From PALSA-911 sp963743035 (GTDB taxonomy: Bacteria; Pseudomonadota; Alphaproteobacteria; Acetobacterales; Acetobacteraceae): DNA of 64,000 bases. Location: assembly GCA_963743035.1 (NCBI GenBank), contig CAVUOB010000004.1, forward strand, positions 248,001-312,000, given 5' to 3'. Under the pieces are notes generated by a model. It made no database searches. It saw nothing but the letters and a program-made list of their open reading frames with translations, and was not told where the DNA came from. The translations under genes were made by a program, and so were the position numbers. Of the stretch, positions 1 to 9,453 are shown piece by piece. Each line of letters starts with the position of its first letter. Position 1 is the stretch's first letter.

Positions 1-2179
1 CCGCCGCGACGACGCCGTAGAACCGCGTGTCGCTCGATCGCGGACGAACGCCGAGCAGCACGAGATCATGTCCGCCATGGGCGGCCTCCGCGACGATGGC
101 ATCGTCGACATCCACGCCTTCGCGCGAGACCGCGCGGGCCCGAACATTGTATTGCTCCGCCAGGTGCACGGCCTCGCGCAGCTCCATGCCTTCAGCGCCA
201 AACAGGCTGCGTTGGAAGCTACCGCGCCCAGAGCGCGGATGGGGCGGCTCCACGTAGAGCAGCGTGACGGAACCGGAGCCGACTTGCGCCAGGGCAATCG
301 CCAGTTCCAGTGCACGACGTGATTCCGTGGTTCCGGACACGGGAACCAGCATGGCCATTCCGCCCCCCACTGGATCGGTGGCATGCGACCCCCGCGCCTC
401 CACGATGCACACTGGGCCGGCGAAGGATGTTGCGAGCCTGGGCAATCGCCCCTCGGCGCCGCTCTCGGCCGCGGGTTCGTCGTCCAGGCCGACGAACAGC
501 AGATCGTAGCCCTTGGCGGCCTCACGGGCGACCGCGTCTTCCGGCGCCCCGTCACGCCGGCGCGCGGTGATGTCCGGTTCGACCGGTGCCTCATCCTGCT
601 TTGCTGTAGCTGCGTCGTTCGCCGCCCCCCTCGCCACATCCTCCGACGCCGCGGAAGCGAGAGCCGGCTCGGACGAAGTACCGCCCGCCAGTTCCAGCAC
701 GGTCAGGGGTATGCGCCGGGCCACGGATAGCAGGCCGGCCAGCCGGGATGCGAGCAGGCCATTGGCGGAACGGTCCGCGGCGACCAGCAACCGCTCCAGA
801 TTGGCGACGAAGCCCTTCGCTTCCACTTCCTCGCGCGCCAGGCGCTCCTGCTCCTCCCTGGATATCGGCAGCCTTCCCAGCGCCCAGCGCAGCATCGGCG
901 GCATCGCCGTCGTCGTGACCACCGCCATCGCCACGATCATCGAGTACAGCGTCTGGCTGAGCGCGCCCATCGACAGGCCGATCGTTGCGATCACCACTTC
1001 AGTTGATCCGCGAGCGTTCATGCCACAAGCCAGCGCCAGGGATTCCCTTCCCGGCAATTGCGCCAGGATGCCCCCGACATAGGCGCCGGCAAACTTGCCC
1101 AGGCTCGCAATCACCACTAGGCCCGCGGCAACCAGAAGCAGGGCCGGATCGCGCAATACTGTCAGATCGGCGCTCAGCCCCGCCGTGCCGAAAAATACCG
1201 GCATGAACAAGCCGACCGTCAATCCCCGCAGACGTTCGCGGATATGCTCGGTCAGGATCGGCGACCGGCCGATCAGCACGCCCGAGACAAAGGCGCCAAG
1301 CACCGAGTGGACGCCGATGGCCGAGGTCATCAGCGCCATGCAGCCCATCATCACCAGGATGGCGGTAACGACCGCGAACTCGCTGACGAAATGATCGTTC
1401 ACCCGGCGAATAACGGCGGACACGATACGCTGCCCCAGCGTCAGGCTGGCGCCGAGGAACAGCAACGTGCCGACAATGCTGAACAGGATCGGCAGCGGCT
1501 CCACCCCGCCGTGCAAGGCCAGACCGAAGATGATGGCGATGACGATCCAGCCGATGGTGTCGTCGATGATCGCGGAGGCAATGATCAATTGCCCCACCCG
1601 GCGCCGCACGAAGCCCATATCCTGCACCACCACGGCGACGATCTTGACGGAGGAAATCGCCAGCGCCGTTCCCAGGAACAGACTCGTGATCAGGCGCAGC
1701 TCCGGGCGTGGCAGGAGTCCGGCAGGCAGGAGCTCACCCAGAGCCGCGCCCGCCAGGAACGGCACGGCGATGCCGGCGATGGAGATGCTGAACGCGGCGC
1801 GCCGCATCTTGCCGATCAGCGCCAGGTCCATCTCCATGCCGGTCAGCAGCAGCATCAGCAGGATGCCGAGCTGGGAAACCGCATCCAGCATCGTCTTCTG
1901 CCCGGCAGCGGAAGGGAACAGCACGTGCTGCAAATCCGGCAGCGCGGCGCCGAGAACGGAAGGGCCGAGCAGAATGCCCGCCAGCAACTGCCCCATGATC
2001 GCGGGCTGGCCGATACGCTGCATGCCCTCCCCCAGAAGCCTCCCGACGAGCAGCAGGACGACGATCTGGGCAATGAACAGGGGTTCCGACGGCTGCGCGG
2101 TCCCTCCTTCACCGGCCGCCAGGGCGGTCGGCATGCCCACCAGTATCGCGGGCAGGAGACACAGCAGAGGGATCTGCAT
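1..2179 (-). CDS. CPA2-type cation/proton antiporter with C-terminal universal-stress domains, 3' end cut by window edge
   Basis: This reading frame is open from an ATG at 2179 to the left edge, giving 726 visible codons. The first 430 residues or so are hydrophobic and match the monovalent cation:H+ antiporter-2 (KefB/NhaS3-like) fold, with an N-terminal signal-like helix followed by about a dozen membrane segments. Characteristic stretches are QPAIMGQLLAGILLGPS, the IIDDTIGWIV segment carrying the acidic ion-binding pair, and NARGSTEVVIA. The rest is soluble: one universal-stress-protein-like unit from about residue 450 and a second from about 605 (MAMLVPVSGTTESRRALELA), so it is probably a regulated inner-membrane exchanger. 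It overlaps the 3' end of the upstream YihY gene by 71 bases on the same strand, suggesting translational coupling. The exchanged ion cannot be told from sequence. Confidence 0.88.
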   Translation of the reverse strand, partial: MQIPLLCLLPAILVGMPTALAAGEGGTAQPSEPLFIAQIVVLLLVGRLLGEGMQRIGQPAIMGQLLAGILLGPSVLGAALPDLQHVLFPSAAGQKTMLDAVSQLGILLMLLLTGMEMDLALIGKMRRAAFSISIAGIAVPFLAGAALGELLPAGLLPRPELRLITSLFLGTALAISSVKIVAVVVQDMGFVRRRVGQLIIASAIIDDTIGWIVIAIIFGLALHGGVEPLPILFSIVGTLLFLGASLTLGQRIVSAVIRRVNDHFVSEFAVVTAILVMMGCMALMTSAIGVHSVLGAFVSGVLIGRSPILTEHIRERLRGLTVGLFMPVFFGTAGLSADLTVLRDPALLLVAAGLVVIASLGKFAGAYVGGILAQLPGRESLALACGMNARGSTEVVIATIGLSMGALSQTLYSMIVAMAVVTTTAMPPMLRWALGRLPISREEQERLAREEVEAKGFVANLERLLVAADRSANGLLASRLAGLLSVARRIPLTVLELAGGTSSEPALASAASEDVARGAANDAATAKQDEAPVEPDITARRRDGAPEDAVAREAAKGYDLLFVGLDDEPAAESGAEGRLPRLATSFAGPVCIVEARGSHATDPVGGGMAMLVPVSGTTESRRALELAIALAQVGSGSVTLLYVEPPHPRSGRGSFQRSLFGAEGMELREAVHLAEQYNVRARAVSREGVDVDDAIVAEAAHGGHDLVLLGVRPRSSDTRFYGVVAA

Positions 2180-3158
2180 GCCCCGCTCTGCACGGAGGTT
2201 CCACTTCCATCGTCGGATCGGCTGCGGCTTGGCGAGGCAGTTCGAATGGCTCATGGCTGAACTCCCCTGGCGCGGTGCCGTGCAGTAATCCATGGGACCG
2301 GGTGGTCAGTTTGTCGGGTGGCGGCTCATCGGACGCATGCTGCAACTGCGCATTCACCTCGGCCCCATAGGCAAAGATAATCGCCGTCACGTAGAAAAAG
2401 AGCAGCGTCAGGATGATCCCGCCCAGGCTGCCATAGGTGACGCTGAACTGGGCGAAATTCTCCACATAGACCGAGAAAGCCCCAGCCCCGATCAGCCACA
2501 GCACCGTGGTGATCACCGCGCCCACCGCCACGTCCCTGATCCCCAAGTCGCAATCGGGCAGCGTCAGATGCAGCACGATGAGGCCCGCCGTGACGATGGA
2601 TCCGGCTATGCCATAGCGCCACAACGCCGAGAGCGGGTAATCGAGGAGCTGCCCGGCCAGTAACCATCGAAACACGTCCGCCAGGAACGGTCCGAAGATA
2701 ACCATGCCCGCGATCGACAGCGCGAATACGGACCCCAGAATGACGATCACCACACTCTGGGCTCGCAGCATCCAGATCCGTCGCGTTTCCGCCGCCCCGT
2801 AGCTGCGGTTCAGGATCGTGCGCAGCGCCTCCACGCCGCTGGAGGCACTCCAGAGGGCAAACACGATGCCCGCGGTAAGCAGGTTTGCATGCCGCTGGGT
2901 CAGGACCTCGTAAATCACCGGGCGCAGCACATCGACGACTTCGTGGGGGGCGAGATCCAACGCAATCGTCAGCACACGGGACGCGACGTCCTCGTCTCCC
3001 AGAAAGCCGGCCAGGGCGGTCAGGAACAGCAGGAAGGGGAATAACGACAGCAGCGCGGTGAAAGCCGCATAGCCCGACATTTCGAACCCCTCGTGGAGGA
3101 CGAATGCCAGTCCTGCCCGGTAGGCTATTCGCACAATGCGCCGAGATCCCTTCAGCAT
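2109..3158 (-). CDS. YihY/BrkB family inner-membrane protein
   Basis: The 349-residue product is a typical YihY (formerly called ribonuclease BN/BrkB) integral membrane protein with about six membrane segments. Family hallmarks are EGFEMSGYAAFTALLSLFPF near the N-terminus, LWSASSGVEALRTILNRSYG in the middle, and a YGSLGGIILTLLFFYVTA stretch near residue 245. The last 70 residues after EVNAQLQHA are hydrophilic and lie partly over the start of the downstream antiporter gene. Function in the family is unresolved; the old RNase assignment was withdrawn for the E. coli protein. Co-orientation and overlap with the antiporter suggest a shared envelope or ion-homeostasis role, which is inference. 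Confidence 0.88.
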   Translation of the reverse strand: MLKGSRRIVRIAYRAGLAFVLHEGFEMSGYAAFTALLSLFPFLLFLTALAGFLGDEDVASRVLTIALDLAPHEVVDVLRPVIYEVLTQRHANLLTAGIVFALWSASSGVEALRTILNRSYGAAETRRIWMLRAQSVVIVILGSVFALSIAGMVIFGPFLADVFRWLLAGQLLDYPLSALWRYGIAGSIVTAGLIVLHLTLPDCDLGIRDVAVGAVITTVLWLIGAGAFSVYVENFAQFSVTYGSLGGIILTLLFFYVTAIIFAYGAEVNAQLQHASDEPPPDKLTTRSHGLLHGTAPGEFSHEPFELPRQAAADPTMEVEPPCRAGHADPSAVSPARDTGGHADRPGGR

Positions 3159-3237
3159 GCGGTATGTTCCAACCTACGGAAGGGATCCCCGATAGTATGG
3201 CGGGAGCGCAGGCCGTCTGCGATCCCGCCAGACCGGT

Positions 3238-3897
3238 TCAGCGTCCCGACAGCTTCAGCACCTCTGCCGGATTTACCGGATGGCCGTAATAGGCCTGGTT
3301 CCACTCGTTGCGGGGCTTGATCACGGACCCTTCCAGCGTAATGCCGGCGAAGGCGCCTTTCGCCTTGGCCCATGCGATCACGTCCACATCGCCATGGGTT
3401 GTCGCTGCCGCCTCGGCGTTCGAACCGACCACCAGCACCGTCAAACCGGCCTTGGCACCGAGCTTCACCTCGTCCTCCGTCCACGCCTTCAAGGCGCGGT
3501 CGCTCATCACGAACAGGACAACCTCCGCAACCTCAAGGCCGATCTGCAGGCCGAAGGATACCGAGCCGATGGTATAGAACAGGGGTTGGCCCCAATTTCC
3601 GCTTGCCTCGCGCGACAGCAGGACGGCGTTGCCGCCCTCGCCGCCGACGAACAATCCGCCCTTCACGAGCTGGGGAACCACCATGACCGCCCTGGCACGC
3701 TGGAACAGGTCCTTCGAGTTGCCGAATTGCGGATCGTGCTGCGCTTCCGCCAGAACGGTCCTGGCATGCTGCAGCAGTTCCGTCTGATCGGACGCCGCGC
3801 GCGCGGGACCGATCCCCGACATCGTGAGGGTCCAGAGCAGGACCGCCCCGCCGCCCAGCCTCATCAGCTCGCCTCTCGTCGGTTGAAATTCTTTCAC
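3238..3897 (-). CDS. SYLF (YSC84-like) lipid-binding domain protein, exported
   Basis: This 219-residue protein begins with a Tat-like or Sec-like leader (MKEFQPTRGELMRLGGGAVLLWTL would be too long to be cytosolic; cleavage is likely after GPARAA near residue 35). The remainder matches the SYLF/YSC84 domain: an N-terminal helical part with FQRARAVMVVPQLVKGG, then glycine-rich beta structure with FVGGEGGNAVLLSR, SVSFGLQIGLEVAEVVLFVM and KAGLTVLVVGSNAEAA, ending in GVIKPRNEWNQAYYG-like sequence. Eukaryotic SYLF proteins bind phosphoinositides; bacterial members are periplasmic or outer-membrane associated with unknown roles. It is a single gene, divergent from the metallopeptidase across about 180 bases that must hold both promoters. 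Confidence 0.85.
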   Translation of the reverse strand: MKEFQPTRGELMRLGGGAVLLWTLTMSGIGPARAASDQTELLQHARTVLAEAQHDPQFGNSKDLFQRARAVMVVPQLVKGGLFVGGEGGNAVLLSREASGNWGQPLFYTIGSVSFGLQIGLEVAEVVLFVMSDRALKAWTEDEVKLGAKAGLTVLVVGSNAEAAATTHGDVDVIAWAKAKGAFAGITLEGSVIKPRNEWNQAYYGHPVNPAEVLKLSGR

Positions 3898-4079
3898 GAT
3901 TTACGTCTCCAGGTCCGTGGGATGCGCCGGGGGATTAACGCACGCAGCGGATTGCGGTTCCGGCCCGGCCAATGGTTCCGACACATTTTGGGGATGCCTG
4001 GCGATGGAACCAAAATGACCGTTGGTACTTTGCCCGGAGTGCGCCTCGTGCCACCTCCGTCAAAAAAAGGATCTCGGTC

Positions 4080-5168
4080 ATGAGGCTGTTCGCCTGCCAG
4101 AACTGCGCGCAGATGGTCTATTTCGACAACGACCACTGCGAACGCTGCAAGAAGCGGCTCGGCTATATTCCGACCATCGCAGAAATTTCCGTTGTCGAAC
4201 CGGAGGGCGAGGAATGGCGGGCACTGGCGGAACCTCAGGGGCGCTACCGGTTCTGCGACAATGCCGCCTGGGGGGCCTGCAACTGGCTGGTCGACCCGGA
4301 TGGCGGCGAGACATTCTGCGCGGCCTGCCGGCATAACCGGGTCGTGCCCGACCTGTCGATCGAGGAGAACCGGCTGCGCTGGCGTAAGATCGAGCAGGCC
4401 AAGCACCATCTGTTCTATTCGCTGCTGCGCCTTGGCCTGCCCTTGGCGAACCGGGTCGACGAACCGGAGACCGGTCTGGCGTTCGATTTCCTGACCGAAA
4501 TTCCCGAGCGCACCGGACCGGTGATGACCGGGCACGACAACGGCATCATCACGATCAACCTGGCAGAGGCAGATGATGGCATCCGCGAGCAGCTTCGCCA
4601 GCAGATGGGCGAGCCCTACCGCACGCTGCTGGGACATTTCCGCCATGAAGTGGGCCATTATTTCTGGGACGTGCTGGTGGACAGGGGCCGCAAGCTGGAT
4701 GAATTCCGGGCCTGTTTCGGCGACGAACGGCCGGAATACGACGTGGCGCTGAAGAATTACTATTCGAACGGCCCGGCCCCGAACTGGCAGGACAATTTCG
4801 TCAGTGCCTATGCGAGCTCCCACCCCTGGGAGGATTTTGCCGAAACCTGGGCCCATTATCTGCATATCGTGGACACTCTGGAGATGGCCGGCGCATTCGG
4901 CCTCAGCATCCGGCCTGCGGTCGACGCCAGCACGGATGCCCATGCGGACCTCGACGAAGCGGCGGCCGAGGCCGACGATATCCATGCGCTGATCGACGCG
5001 TGGCTTCCTGTCACCTTTGCCGTCAACAGCCTCAATCGCTGCATGGGCCAACCGGACCTCTATCCGTTCGTGCTGAGCGAGGCCGTGATCGGCAAGCTGG
5101 GCTTCATCCACGAACTCGTCCGCGGCTGCACCATTTCCGCCCCCGTGAGCGAACCGAGCCTCGGGTAG
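4080..5168 (+). CDS. Putative zinc-binding metallopeptidase (Peptidase_Mx family)
   Basis: The 362-residue protein opens with a zinc-ribbon-like module carrying paired cysteines (CQNCAQMV, then CERCKK; a further CAACRHNR near residue 80). The catalytic half contains HEVGHYFW at about residue 189, the HExxH signature of a gluzincin-type metalloprotease, followed by a conserved EDFAETWAHYLHIVDTLE segment that would supply the third zinc ligand. This arrangement is that of the putative zinc-binding metallopeptidase family in Pfam (Peptidase_Mx). I chose the ATG at 4080 because an AAAAAAAGGA ribosome site lies 9 bases upstream and the zinc ribbon begins immediately; an earlier in-frame start at 3972 would add 36 unconserved residues. 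The substrate is unknown. Confidence 0.85.
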   Translation: MRLFACQNCAQMVYFDNDHCERCKKRLGYIPTIAEISVVEPEGEEWRALAEPQGRYRFCDNAAWGACNWLVDPDGGETFCAACRHNRVVPDLSIEENRLRWRKIEQAKHHLFYSLLRLGLPLANRVDEPETGLAFDFLTEIPERTGPVMTGHDNGIITINLAEADDGIREQLRQQMGEPYRTLLGHFRHEVGHYFWDVLVDRGRKLDEFRACFGDERPEYDVALKNYYSNGPAPNWQDNFVSAYASSHPWEDFAETWAHYLHIVDTLEMAGAFGLSIRPAVDASTDAHADLDEAAAEADDIHALIDAWLPVTFAVNSLNRCMGQPDLYPFVLSEAVIGKLGFIHELVRGCTISAPVSEPSLG

Positions 5169-5271
5169 ATGCGCCCGGCTATCCTTTCCGGTTGAAAATG
5201 AACCAGGGCGGGGCATTCTGCGTTCCGGCAGGTGTTGAGTTGCATCAGGGGCCAGGCTGCGGGAGACGATC

Positions 5272-7926
5272 GTGACCGGCGACACGAAGCTTTCGAGATA
5301 TCGCTCCAAGCGCGATTTCACCAAGACGGATGAACCCAGCGGCGACGCCCGCCTGGCCGGTGCCACGCGCCGCCGCTTCGTGATCCAGAAGCACGCCGCC
5401 ACCCGGCTCCATTACGATCTGCGCCTGGAGCTGGACGGGGTGTTCAAATCCTGGGCCGTCACGCGCGGACCGTCACTCGATCCGCATGAACGCCGGCTGG
5501 CGGTGGAGGTGGAGGACCATCCGCTGGACTATGGCGATTTCGAGGGCACCATCCCAAAGGGCCAGTATGGCGGCGGCACGGTGCAGCTGTGGGACCGCGG
5601 ATATTGGGAACCCGATGGCGACAAGCCGCCGGAGCGGGCGCTTGCCGACGGCGACCTCAAATTCACCCTGGATGGCGAGCGGCTGCATGGCGGCTGGGTT
5701 CTGGTGCGCATGAAGCACGATCGGACCGGCGGCAAGCGCACCAACTGGCTGCTGATCAAGCACCGGGACGAGTTTGCGGAGGAGGGCGATGCAGACGCCG
5801 TGCTGGCCGAGGACCGCTCGGTAGCGTCCGGGCGCAACATGGCGGCCATTGCCGCCGGCAAGGGCCGCGGTCCGCGTCCATTCATGCTGGCCGGCACGAA
5901 CTCGGCGGACCCGGACGCCGTGTGGAACAGCATCCTGGGTTCCGCGACCGAGAAGGAGGACAATTCAACCGTGGCCAAGGCGAAGGAAAGCAGGGACACG
6001 AAAACTACTGCCGCCTTGCCGGATTTCATCCCCCCGCAGCTCTGCGAGACCGTGGAGCGTCCGCCCTCCGGGGCCGGCTGGGTGCACGAAATCAAGTTCG
6101 ACGGCTACCGAGTGCAACTCCGCGTCGCCGATGGAAAGGCGACGCTGCAGACCCGCAAGGGTCTGGACTGGACGGCGAAGTTCGGCGCCATCGTGAAAGA
6201 GGCGAGCTCCCTGCCGAATGCCATCATGGACGGCGAGATCGTTGCCCTGGACGCCAACGGGGCCCCGGATTTCGCCGCCTTGCAGGCCGCGCTGTCGGAA
6301 GAACAGACCGATGACCTGGTCTTCTTCGCCTTCGACCTCCTGTTCGACGGGGAACGCGATCTCCGCCCCCAGGCCCTTTCCGCGCGGAAAGAGCGGTTGC
6401 GGGAATTGCTGACTGCGCGGCGGCTGGGCGAGGCCGCGCGCATCCGCTTCGTCGAACATTTCGCGACCGGAGGCGATGCGGTGCTGAAATCCGCCTGCCG
6501 CCTGTCGCTGGAGGGCATCGTCTCCAAGAAGATCGATGCCCCCTATCGTTCGGGCCGCTCGAACGCCTGGACCAAGGCGAAATGTCGGGCGGGCCACGAG
6601 GTGGTGATCGGCGGCTGGACCACCACCGGTAGTCAGTTCCGTTCCCTGCTCGTGGGCGTCAACCGCGGCGATCATCTGGTCTATATCGGCCGCGTCGGCA
6701 CCGGTTTCAGCGAAGCCAAACTCCGAACCCTGCTGCCGCGTCTGAAGGCGATTGCCAGCAAGACCTCGCCATTCACCGGGATGGGCGCTCCCCGCGAGGA
6801 AGCCAACATCCATTGGACCCGTCCCGAACTCGTGGCCGAGATCGAGTTTGCCGGCTGGACCGGGGCCGGCATGGTCCGGCAGGGCGCCTTCAAAGGTCTG
6901 CGCGAGGACAAGCCCGCAATGGAGGTGCAGGCCGAAACCCCGGCACCCGCCACGGAAACCACGGTTCCGAAGCCGGTGGCGACCAAGGGAACCGCCCGCA
7001 TGACAAGATCCAGCAAGCCCGTCGTGATGGGTGTGGTGATCTCGCACCCCGACAAGGCGCTGTGGCCCGATGCGGGCGATCAGGAGACGGTCACCAAGCT
7101 CGATCTGGCGCGGTATTTCGAGGCTGTGGGACCCTGGATGATCGAGCATATCCGGGGGCGGCCATGTTCCATCGTGCGCGCTCCCGACGGTATCGCCGGC
7201 GAGACCTTCTTTCAGCGCCATGCCATGCCCGGCACGTCGAGTCTGCTGGAACTCGTCACCGTACCCGGCGATCGCAAGCCCTATCTGCAGATCGACCGGG
7301 TGGAAGGACTGGCCGCCATCGCCCAGGTCGCGGGGCTGGAACTGCATCCCTGGAATTGCCAGCCGAACGACCCGGAAGTGCCTGGGCGTTTGGTCTTCGA
7401 TCTCGATCCCGGGCCCGACATAGAATTTGCGGCAGTGATTGCCGCAGCGCGGGAAATACGCGACCGGCTCGACAAACTCGGCCTGGTCGGCTTCTGCAAG
7501 ACGACCGGGGGCAAGGGCCTGCATGTCGTGACGCCGCTCGCCCCGGCGGCAAAGCAGGCGCCGAGCTGGACGGACGCGAAGGAATTCGCCCAGGCGGTAT
7601 GCCGCCAGATGGCGGCCGACAGCCCGGACCTCTTCGTCGTCAATATGGCAAAGAAGCAGCGCACCGGGCGGATCTTTCTGGACTACCTGCGCAATGACCG
7701 CATGGCGACCGCGGTCGCGCCGCTGTCGCCGCGCGCCCGACCGGGGGCCACGGTCTCGATGCCGCTCACCTGGCCGCAGGTGCAGACCGGCCTCGATCCG
7801 AAATCGTTCACCGTCCGCACGGTCCCTGCCCTGCTGGGCAAGTCCAAAACCTGGGCCGAGTATCACGATGGGGAACGGCTGCTGGAAGACGCGATCCGAC
7901 GGCTGGGCGCAAGCAGCAAGGGATGA
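5272..7926 (+). CDS. ligD: ATP-dependent DNA ligase D (phosphoesterase-ligase-polymerase)
   Basis: LigD carries out the end-processing and sealing steps of bacterial non-homologous end joining with Ku. All three domains are present in the Pseudomonas order. The 3'-phosphoesterase spans about residues 35-150 ([12 protein letters not shown], then [19 protein letters not shown]). The ligase follows, with the nucleotidyl-accepting lysine in HEIKFDGYR at residue 275 and a later [17 protein letters not shown]. The primase-like polymerase starts near residue 584 and has the metal-binding DLDPGP around residue 710 and [11 protein letters not shown]. The GTG start at 5272 is preceded by GGGAGA. At 884 residues it is full length. 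Just downstream lie the small basic protein gene and ku, so this is a compact NHEJ island. Confidence 0.97.
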   Translation: MTGDTKLSRYRSKRDFTKTDEPSGDARLAGATRRRFVIQKHAATRLHYDLRLELDGVFKSWAVTRGPSLDPHERRLAVEVEDHPLDYGDFEGTIPKGQYGGGTVQLWDRGYWEPDGDKPPERALADGDLKFTLDGERLHGGWVLVRMKHDRTGGKRTNWLLIKHRDEFAEEGDADAVLAEDRSVASGRNMAAIAAGKGRGPRPFMLAGTNSADPDAVWNSILGSATEKEDNSTVAKAKESRDTKTTAALPDFIPPQLCETVERPPSGAGWVHEIKFDGYRVQLRVADGKATLQTRKGLDWTAKFGAIVKEASSLPNAIMDGEIVALDANGAPDFAALQAALSEEQTDDLVFFAFDLLFDGERDLRPQALSARKERLRELLTARRLGEAARIRFVEHFATGGDAVLKSACRLSLEGIVSKKIDAPYRSGRSNAWTKAKCRAGHEVVIGGWTTTGSQFRSLLVGVNRGDHLVYIGRVGTGFSEAKLRTLLPRLKAIASKTSPFTGMGAPREEANIHWTRPELVAEIEFAGWTGAGMVRQGAFKGLREDKPAMEVQAETPAPATETTVPKPVATKGTARMTRSSKPVVMGVVISHPDKALWPDAGDQETVTKLDLARYFEAVGPWMIEHIRGRPCSIVRAPDGIAGETFFQRHAMPGTSSLLELVTVPGDRKPYLQIDRVEGLAAIAQVAGLELHPWNCQPNDPEVPGRLVFDLDPGPDIEFAAVIAAAREIRDRLDKLGLVGFCKTTGGKGLHVVTPLAPAAKQAPSWTDAKEFAQAVCRQMAADSPDLFVVNMAKKQRTGRIFLDYLRNDRMATAVAPLSPRARPGATVSMPLTWPQVQTGLDPKSFTVRTVPALLGKSKTWAEYHDGERLLEDAIRRLGASSKG

Positions 7927-7955
7927 CGCGCGGCGGGAAAATTGGAACCGCCGGC

Positions 7956-7991
7956 GCCCATCTACATTCGAATGCCCATCTACATTCAAAT
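7956..7991. repeat. 18-bp tandem direct repeat between ligD and the small basic protein gene
   Basis: Two adjacent 18-base copies, GCCCATCTACATTCGAAT and GCCCATCTACATTCAAAT, differ at one base. They lie 26 to 62 bases upstream of the start codon at 8018 and just downstream of the ligD stop. The core CATTCGAATG of the first copy is a perfect palindrome. The location is right for an operator acting on the small gene and ku; that role is inference. Confidence 0.7.
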
Positions 7992-8017
7992 GACAGTTTC
8001 CTGCAGGGAGAGGCGCG

Positions 8018-8353
8018 ATGCCACGAGGCGACAAGGACGCATATACGGACAAGCAGAAACGCAAGGCCGCCCATATCGAAGAAGGTTACGAGGCACGCGG
8101 CGTCAGCGAGACGGAAGCCGAGCGCCGGGCCTGGGCCACGGTCAACAAGGAAAGCGGCGGTGGCAAGAAGACCGGTTCCGGCCGCGGCAAACCAGAGAGC
8201 CACGCCTCTTCCGAAAAGGGCGGACGGCTCGGCGGCAAGGCAGCCGCCAGCCGCCCTGCCAGCGCGCGTTCCGCCTCGGCGAAGAAGGCGGCCGCCACGC
8301 GCAAGCGAAACGCCGCCGCGCATGCACAGCAGAATGCTGGCAAGTCGGCCTGA
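8018..8353 (+). CDS. Small basic protein associated with NHEJ genes (plasmid-stabilisation-like annotation)
   Basis: This 111-residue protein is extremely rich in Lys, Arg, Ala and Gly. The first half (MPRGDKDAYTDKQKRKAAHI, then YEARGVSETEAERRAWATVN) is a conserved motif that I recognise from short proteins often labelled plasmid stabilisation protein in alphaproteobacteria. The second half is low-complexity and histone-H1-like, with SASAKKAAATRKRN repeats. GGGAGAGGCGCG precedes the ATG. It sits between ligD and ku in the same orientation, which makes a DNA-binding or end-protection role plausible, but no function is established. The charge and position are seen; the role is inferred. Confidence 0.8.
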   Translation: MPRGDKDAYTDKQKRKAAHIEEGYEARGVSETEAERRAWATVNKESGGGKKTGSGRGKPESHASSEKGGRLGGKAAASRPASARSASAKKAAATRKRNAAAHAQQNAGKSA

Positions 8354-8429
8354 TTGTCGGCAAAATGGCGGCTGGCGGAGCGATCGTCAGCCGATCGCTT
8401 CCACCAAGCCATGAGCAAAGGAGGCAGCT

Positions 8430-9344
8430 ATGGCGGAGCAGCGCCCGGTTTGGCGGGGACAACTCCGCCTGGCCCTGGTTTCCTGCCCGGTGGCACTGTT
8501 CAGCGCCAACCACGATCGCGGCTCGCTCCATTTCAATCTCATCAACCCCGATACCGGCAACCGCATCCGCATGATCACCGAGGATGCGGAGACCGGCGAG
8601 GAACTGTCGCGCCAGGAACTGGTGAAGGGCTACGAGTACCAGAAGGACAAGTACCTGATCCTGACGGACGAAGATTTCGAAGGCGCGCGCATCGAGAGCT
8701 CCTCGATCATGAAAATCGACAAGTTTGTCGATGCCGGTTCGATCGATCCGATCTATTTCGATTCCAGCTACTATCTGGCGAGCGACGGCAAGGGCGCCGA
8801 AGACGTCTATGCGGTGCTGCGGGAAGCCATCGAGAAGACCGGCAAGGTGGCGCTTTCGAGCGTGGTCATCACCCGGCGCGAGCGCGTGATCGCGCTGCGG
8901 CCCCTGGATCGGGGCCTGGTCGTGCACACGCTGCATGAGCAGCGCGACCTGAACAATCCCGCGGATATCTTCGACCGCGTGGCAGACGCCAAGGCGGACC
9001 CGGAGATGGTGGCGCTGGCGGTTCAGCTGATCGGCCGGCAGACCGGCCGCTTCGACCCGGCCGATTTCGAGGACCGCTACGAAACGCGCCTGCGCAAGCT
9101 GATCGACGCGAAGCTGAAGGGCAAGGGTCTCGAGCCCGTGGAGGAAGATGCCGGAGATCGCGGCAACGTCATCGACCTCATGGACGCGCTTCGCCGCAGC
9201 CTGGGCAAGCAAGGGGGCGACAAGGGTCGGACTGCCGCCAAGCCCGCTGCGGCCCGGGCGCCATCCAGGAAATCCGGGAAGCCTGCCAAGGCCGCCGGTG
9301 GTTCTGCGACGAAGAAGCGATCCTCCGCCAAAGGCGTCCGATGA
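8430..9344 (+). CDS. ku: Non-homologous end joining protein Ku
   Basis: Bacterial Ku forms a homodimeric ring on double-strand ends and recruits LigD. The 304-residue product starts with RPVWRGQLRLALVSCPVALF, contains the core beta-barrel segments HFNLINPDTGNRIRM and YEYQKDKYLILTDEDFE, and LRPLDRGLVVHTL. The last 60 residues are a lysine/alanine-rich tail (KAAGGSATKKRSSAKG) of the kind that tunes DNA binding and LigD contact. A perfect AAAGGAGG ribosome site lies 6 bases before the ATG. It is about 75 bases downstream of the small basic gene, so the two probably share a transcript. A single ku is seen here. Confidence 0.97.
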   Translation: MAEQRPVWRGQLRLALVSCPVALFSANHDRGSLHFNLINPDTGNRIRMITEDAETGEELSRQELVKGYEYQKDKYLILTDEDFEGARIESSSIMKIDKFVDAGSIDPIYFDSSYYLASDGKGAEDVYAVLREAIEKTGKVALSSVVITRRERVIALRPLDRGLVVHTLHEQRDLNNPADIFDRVADAKADPEMVALAVQLIGRQTGRFDPADFEDRYETRLRKLIDAKLKGKGLEPVEEDAGDRGNVIDLMDALRRSLGKQGGDKGRTAAKPAAARAPSRKSGKPAKAAGGSATKKRSSAKGVR

Positions 9345-9453
9345 AGCCGTTTCCGATGGAAGCAATGGCCGATCGCATCCAGGCCATCATCCGGGGACGC
9401 TGACGCCGTCCGCGCCCGACCTGCCCCGCTCAACGCCCGGTTGGCGGACTGGC

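Noticed and set aside
1244..2260. 338-codon plus-strand frame rich in Gln, His, Asp and Arg
   Set aside because: It is antisense to the antiporter gene, with the HQ/DD-rich composition typical of the opposite strand of high-GC membrane-protein genes.
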